Shown piece after piece: positions 60,099 to 64,000 of a DNA stretch of 64,000 bases. This DNA is from Flavobacterium sp. WV_118_3 (GTDB lineage: Bacteria > Bacteroidota > Bacteroidia > Flavobacteriales > Flavobacteriaceae), in the NCBI RefSeq assembly GCF_039778605.1, contig NZ_CP156060.1, positions 293,501 to 357,500 on the forward strand. Reading direction: 5' to 3'. The notes under the pieces were generated by a model, which saw nothing but the letters and a program-made list of their open reading frames with translations, was not told the DNA's origin and did not search any database. Position 1 is the stretch's first letter. Every line of letters starts with the position of its first letter. Position numbers and translations under genes: made by a program.

Positions 60099-61979
60099 TT
60101 ATTTGATTAACTCGAAATTACGTTTTACAAAGGCGGTTAGCTCTTCTCCTTTTAAAAGATTCTGAGATAACTTAGCCAAATCCAAAGCCTGTTTTACAAG
60201 ACCTTCCTGTGCCTGTTTGTCGGCTGTATTTAAAATGGTAGTAGCCAGATCGGAATTTGTATTGATGATCAGGTTATACATTTCCGGGAAATTACCCATA
60301 CCAAACATACCGCCACCACCGGACTGACTCATTTCTTTCATTCGGCGCATAAACTCCGGTTGTGTGATCATAAATGGAGCCGCTTTGCTGTCCATTGCTT
60401 CCAACTGAACCGTATAGGATGTTTTTGGTACGATTTCTTCCAACACCGTTTTAAGGTTGTTTTGCTCGTCTTCGGATAGTTTTGAAATCGGGTTATCTTC
60501 TTTTTTAATCAGATTGTCAATATGATCCGAATCCACTCGGGTGAACGTCAGTTTTTCATTGTCGGCTTCCAGTTTTTGAATCAGGTGCGAAACAATCGGG
60601 CTGTCCAGTAATAATACTTCGTAGCCTTTTTCTTTTGCCGATTCGATATAGCTGTGCTGTACATCTTTATTTGAAGCGTATAAAACAACCAGTTTGTCGT
60701 CTTTGTCCGTTTGTTTGTCTTTCAGGGCTTCTTTTAATTCGTCCAGCGTATAGTATTTTCCATCTACAGAAGGATATAATACGAAAGCACCTGCTTTTTC
60801 ATAGAATTTCGGCTCGGATAGCATTCCGTATTCCAAAACGATTTTGATATCGTTCCATTTCTGTTCGAAATCCTCACGGTTTTCAGTAAACAACGATTTT
60901 AATTTATCGGCTACCTTACGGGTAATATAGTTTGAAATTTTCTTTACGTTTCCATCCGCCTGTAAGTATGAACGCGATACGTTTAACGGAATATCCGGAG
61001 AGTCGATAACGCCTTTTAACATCGTTAAAAATTCCGGAACGATTCCTTCTACGTTATCTGTAACAAAAACCTGGTTTTGATACAACTGGATTTTGTCTTT
61101 TTGAATTTGTAAATCGGCCGACATTTTCGGGAAATACAAGATACCGGTCAGGTTAAATGGATAATCAACATTTAAATGGATGTTGAATAGCGGTTCTTCG
61201 AATTGCATCGGATACAATTCGCGGTAGAAGTTTTTATAATCGGCATCGTTAAGATCGCTCGGCTGTTTGGTCCAGGCCGGATTTGGGTTGTTGATGATGT
61301 TGTCTACGGTGATGGTTTCTTCCGTCGCATCGTCACCTTCGCCGGTGGTTACTTTTTCAGTACGTGTTCCGAATTTAATCGGAACCGGCATAAATTTATT
61401 GTATTTGATCAGTAACTCACGGATTTTTCCTTCCTCCAGAAATTCCAGCGAATCCTCAGCAATATGGAGGATAATTTCCGTTCCTCTGTCGGTTTTATCA
61501 GATGCTACTAATGTGAATTCCGGGCTTCCGTCGCAAGTCCAGTGTGCAGCCGGTTCGTCTTTGTGGGATTTGGTGATGATTTCCACCTTTTCGGCAACCA
61601 TAAAGGCCGAGTAAAAACCAAGTCCGAAATGCCCGATGATTCCGGAATCTTTAGCCGAATCTTTGTATTTTTCCAAAAATTCTTCCGCTCCTGAAAAGGC
61701 AACCTGATTGATGTATTTTTCAACCTCTTCGGCTGTCATACCCAATCCCTGGTCGATAATGTGTATTTTTTTAGCGTCTTTGTTGATCTTTACCTCTATA
61801 ATCGGATTTCCATATTCTACTTTAGACTCGCCAATACTGGTAAGGTGTTTTAATTTTAGTGTGGCATCCGTCGCGTTCGATACAAGTTCACGAAGGAAAA
61901 TTTCGTGGTCACTGTATAAAAACTTCTTGATTAAAGGAAAGATGTTTTCTACCGATACATTGATTTTTCCTGTAGTCAT
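60099..61979 (-). CDS. htpG: molecular chaperone HtpG (Hsp90)
   Basis: ATP-dependent chaperone, 626 aa. GHKL ATPase motifs: FLRELVSNATDATLKLKHL, IIDQGLGMTAEEVEKYI and GHFGLGFYSAFMVA. Middle domain with NVSRSYLQADGNVKKI. The C-terminal dimerisation domain is shorter than in some relatives but complete, with a Met/Gly-rich insertion (GGGGMFGMGNFPEM). It is a single-gene unit. Confidence 0.97.
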   Translation of the reverse strand: MTTGKINVSVENIFPLIKKFLYSDHEIFLRELVSNATDATLKLKHLTSIGESKVEYGNPIIEVKINKDAKKIHIIDQGLGMTAEEVEKYINQVAFSGAEEFLEKYKDSAKDSGIIGHFGLGFYSAFMVAEKVEIITKSHKDEPAAHWTCDGSPEFTLVASDKTDRGTEIILHIAEDSLEFLEEGKIRELLIKYNKFMPVPIKFGTRTEKVTTGEGDDATEETITVDNIINNPNPAWTKQPSDLNDADYKNFYRELYPMQFEEPLFNIHLNVDYPFNLTGILYFPKMSADLQIQKDKIQLYQNQVFVTDNVEGIVPEFLTMLKGVIDSPDIPLNVSRSYLQADGNVKKISNYITRKVADKLKSLFTENREDFEQKWNDIKIVLEYGMLSEPKFYEKAGAFVLYPSVDGKYYTLDELKEALKDKQTDKDDKLVVLYASNKDVQHSYIESAKEKGYEVLLLDSPIVSHLIQKLEADNEKLTFTRVDSDHIDNLIKKEDNPISKLSEDEQNNLKTVLEEIVPKTSYTVQLEAMDSKAAPFMITQPEFMRRMKEMSQSGGGGMFGMGNFPEMYNLIINTNSDLATTILNTADKQAQEGLVKQALDLAKLSQNLLKGEELTAFVKRNFELIK

Positions 61980-62123
61980 ATAATAGCTGTATTTTTTTTG
62001 TTAAACTTTTCCTGATTTATACAAATTAAGTACCAAACCGAAAAAAAGTGACAAAATGACCGAAATGCATCTTTTAATGGAAAAATTCTTACTCAAAATT
62101 TAACAAATTTAGGCTGTAGGTAG

Positions 62124-62131
62124 TATATTTG
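62124..62131 (+). promoter_or_regulatory. candidate -7 element for the lipoprotein-OmpA operon
   Basis: TATATTTG matches TAnnTTTG, 25 bp before ATG 62157. No TTG is found at the right distance. Confidence 0.45.
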
Positions 62132-62156
62132 TGTTAGTTATTTTAAAGCGCTCTAT

Positions 62157-62633
62157 ATGAAAAAATTAATTTTCTTAAGTGTACTTACCATGATGCTGTT
62201 TTCATGTAAGTCAACGTCGGTAACCAACACGAAGTTAGACCGAACTTCACAGGTTGCAATTAAAGGTAACTGGGTTTTAAGCTCTGTTAGTTACCCGGGT
62301 TCAGAATACATTAAGGTGAATTCGTTTCAGATCGCCGATTCAAAGTGCTTTGAAGGAAGCAGCTGGAAATTTATTTCAAACAACAACAAAGGGAATATGG
62401 CCCTGGAAAAAGCCAATTGTCCGGCTTTCGCTTCTGCTTTTACCTGGTTTGTAAATAAAGAAGGTGAGTTTGTTTTAAAACTTCTGGATGCGGGTGAAAA
62501 AGCCAAAAAAGTAAAAGAAGGCTATGTGTTGAAATTAGCCAATCAGTCGGAAACATCGTTCCAGTTGATCGATAAAATCAACGTAGGTGGTAAACTGACA
62601 GACGTTGTATACCAGTTTGAAAAATTGAACTAA
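62157..62633 (+). CDS. lipocalin-like lipoprotein
   Basis: Protein of 158 aa. Lipoprotein signal ending LFSC (Cys17), then IKGNWVLSSVSYPG, a typical start of Bacteroidota lipocalin-like (DUF4923/lipocalin_4-like) domains, CFEGSSWKFISNNNKGNM and an alternating beta-strand pattern to the C-terminus. Two further Cys residues (CFEGS, NCPAF) could form a disulfide. It lies 20 bp before the OmpA gene and is probably cotranscribed. Ligand unknown. Confidence 0.82.
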   Translation: MKKLIFLSVLTMMLFSCKSTSVTNTKLDRTSQVAIKGNWVLSSVSYPGSEYIKVNSFQIADSKCFEGSSWKFISNNNKGNMALEKANCPAFASAFTWFVNKEGEFVLKLLDAGEKAKKVKEGYVLKLANQSETSFQLIDKINVGGKLTDVVYQFEKLN

Positions 62634-62653
62634 TAAAAAGTAAAATTAAGAAT

Positions 62654-63349
62654 ATGAAAAAGATAACAATTTATACAATAGCAGCGGTATTCATGATCGG
62701 ATCCGTTTTTACAAGCTGTGATTCGGTTAAAAACGCAAATAATACTCAAAAAGGTGCCGGTATCGGTGCTGTAGCCGGTGCGGTTTTGGGTGGTGTACTT
62801 GGAAACAATATCGGTAAAGGTGGAAATGGTGCTTTAGGTGCGGTTCTCGGTGGTGTTGTTGGTGGTGTTGCCGGTGGTGTTATCGGAAACAAAATGGACA
62901 AACAGGCCCGTGAAATCGAACAGGCGGTACCCGGTGCCGAAGTTGAAAGAGTTGGAGAAGGTATTAAATTGGTATTGGGCGAAAATGCCGTTCGTTTTGA
63001 TACGAACAAATCGACACTGACAGCTTCTGCCAAAGCGAATCTAGATAAATTGGTTCCGGTTTTCCAAAGCTATGCCGATACGGATATCGTGATTTACGGT
63101 TATACTGATAATACCGGTAAAGTGGAATACAACCAGTCGTTGTCTGAGCAAAGAGCGGCTTCCGTAAAAAGTTATTTGGCCGGAAAAGGCTTGTCTTCTA
63201 ATCGTTTTAAAGTATCCGGAATGGGTATTGCCGATCCGATTGCAACAAACGATACTCCGGAAGGACGTAGCAAAAACCGTCGTGTTGAGTTTGCTATCAC
63301 AGCAAATGAGAAAATGGTTCAGGATGCTAAAAAACAAGGCGGAAATTAA
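62654..63349 (+). CDS. OmpA-family lipoprotein with glycine zipper
   Basis: Protein of 231 aa. Signal ending TSC, a glycine-zipper region (about 36-82: GAGIGAVAGAVLGGVLGN and GGVVGGVAGGVIGNK) and a peptidoglycan-binding OmpA C-terminal domain (about 110-225: VRFDTNKSTLTASAKANLDKL, YGYTDNTG, NQSLSEQRAASVKSYL, GRSKNRRVEFAI). Similar to YiaD/Pal-type envelope proteins. Paired with the lipocalin-like lipoprotein. Confidence 0.94.
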   Translation: MKKITIYTIAAVFMIGSVFTSCDSVKNANNTQKGAGIGAVAGAVLGGVLGNNIGKGGNGALGAVLGGVVGGVAGGVIGNKMDKQAREIEQAVPGAEVERVGEGIKLVLGENAVRFDTNKSTLTASAKANLDKLVPVFQSYADTDIVIYGYTDNTGKVEYNQSLSEQRAASVKSYLAGKGLSSNRFKVSGMGIADPIATNDTPEGRSKNRRVEFAITANEKMVQDAKKQGGN

Positions 63350-63371
63350 TATTCCGAATTATATAAAACAT

Positions 63372-63400
63372 AAAAGACTGTCGAAACGACAGTCTTTTTT
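63372..63400. terminator. bidirectional terminator after the OmpA gene
   Basis: A 12-bp perfect stem AAAAGACTGTCG / CGACAGTCTTTT with loop AAA (63372-63398) plus TT lies between the convergent OmpA and hydrolase genes. Confidence 0.9.
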
Positions 63401-63414
63401 ATTTTGTGCTGGAA

Positions 63415-64000
63415 TTAAAGGCTTTTGATAAAATATTCTGCGGCATGTAATGTCAGTTCCGGAGCTTCTTTATGTGGCGTATGACCAATGTCCGGAATAA
63501 GATAGTGTTCCGATCGCCCGGAAACCTGACGGATCGTTTTAAAAACCTGTTCGAGTGTACCGTATTCATCGGCTTCTCCCTGAATAAACAATAGCGGACA
63601 ACTTATTTTGGATACTAATTTTTCGATGTTCCAACTCCTAAAATCGTCACGGGTCCAGGTTAATGTCCAGGCTTTAAACAACGTGTCCACCTTATCCCCG
63701 TGGTATTTCTGTAAACGAACTGCTAAGTCTGTAGTGGTATAAGCTTCCATCGCTTCACGGATTCCTTTTAGGGTAACTTCTTCTACAAAAATATGAGCCG
63801 CTTCACAAATCACGGCTTTGATACGTTTTGGATAGTTACTGGCGGTAATCAGTGCAATCGAACCACCATCGCTATGTCCGAATAAAATAGCTTGATCAAT
63901 TTCTAAATGAGCGAGTAATTCGTTTAAAACAGTGGCTTCTTCTTCCAGATAAGCAACCGGTCTTTCGTATGTGGGTATCGGAGCCGATTTGCCATATCCG
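63415..64000 (-). CDS. alpha/beta hydrolase, 5' end beyond the window
   Basis: Partial gene whose frame stays open to the right edge. The visible 194 residues begin GYGKSAPIPTYERP and contain the nucleophile elbow FGHSDGGSIALI, LFIQGEADEYGT with the probable catalytic Asp, and IPDIGHTPHKEAPE with the catalytic His. This is a complete C-terminal two-thirds of an alpha/beta hydrolase of the proline-iminopeptidase/haloperoxidase type. The N-terminal oxyanion part is missing only because of the window edge. Confidence 0.92.
   Translation of the reverse strand, partial: GYGKSAPIPTYERPVAYLEEEATVLNELLAHLEIDQAILFGHSDGGSIALITASNYPKRIKAVICEAAHIFVEEVTLKGIREAMEAYTTTDLAVRLQKYHGDKVDTLFKAWTLTWTRDDFRSWNIEKLVSKISCPLLFIQGEADEYGTLEQVFKTIRQVSGRSEHYLIPDIGHTPHKEAPELTLHAAEYFIKSL

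Noticed and set aside
62746..63033. 95-codon minus-strand frame rich in Pro and Ala
   Set aside because: It is the antisense of the glycine-zipper codons of the OmpA gene. Low complexity explains the long open frame.
1..64000. CRISPR array or insertion sequence
   Set aside because: No regularly spaced direct repeats, no Cas-like proteins, no transposase and no terminal inverted repeats were seen.

Overview
The window is a chromosomal segment of a member of the Bacteroidota, most likely a Flavobacteriaceae (Flavobacterium-like) bacterium. Evidence: moderate-to-low G+C; many TAnnTTTG -7 promoter elements, several with TTG about 19 bp upstream; lipoproteins with short signal peptides; a PorV/PorQ-like barrel and a type IX secretion (T9SS)-like sorting domain; and families common in Flavobacteriia (DUF2805, DUF4369, DUF4105, M61 peptidase, type I IDI, an OmpA protein with a glycine zipper). 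No phage, insertion sequence, integrase or CRISPR array was seen.

Positions 1-30706 form a large surface-polysaccharide locus, almost entirely on the + strand. It opens with a DegT-family sugar aminotransferase, a membrane CapD/WbpM-type nucleotide-sugar 4,6-dehydratase, a Wza-like export lipoprotein and a Wzc-like tyrosine autokinase. A PHP-type phosphatase (CpsB-like) faces the kinase from the opposite strand. A second block starts behind tandem promoters near 7306-7363: a Wzt-type ABC ATPase with a C-terminal glycan-binding domain, a coupled methyltransferase, a long run of GT2 and GT4 glycosyltransferases, a neuA-neuB-neuC cassette for a CMP-activated nonulosonic acid (sialic or legionaminic type), an unidentified GT-B-like protein, a GINT1-N-like beta-propeller and a Wzy/WaaL-like polymerase. 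The block ends at 29201. A WbaP/WcaJ-type initiating transferase follows behind its own promoter. No Wzx flippase and no Wzm permease is visible, so the translocation step is unresolved from this window.

Positions 30707-46416 are mainly housekeeping: a DUF4105 membrane protein with a PorV/PorQ-like barrel; pssA with a GH25 lysozyme; lptB; kdsD-tatC with an AhpD-like protein; a RecQ helicase that lacks the usual zinc cysteines; a FAD oxidoreductase; an S41 peptidase lipoprotein; a GNAT acetyltransferase; idi-queD-bcp; manA; and a small conserved protein.

Positions 46496-51345 look accessory. Two identical tRNA-Thr(TGT) genes are followed by strong terminators, about 600 bp of AT-rich DNA holding possible gene remnants, and a two-gene module for secreted proteins. 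The first encodes a protein with a VGIG motif and a tail-fibre-like C-terminal motif. The second encodes a large M43/pappalysin-type metalloprotease with a degenerate T9SS-like tail.

Positions 51346-64000 return to core-type genes: a DUF4369 lipoprotein, an M61 peptidase, an alpha/beta hydrolase, DUF2805, aqpZ, an EamA transporter, a secreted orphan, a small two-gene unit of unknown function (59078-60029), htpG, a lipocalin-like lipoprotein with an OmpA protein, and an alpha/beta hydrolase cut by the window end.
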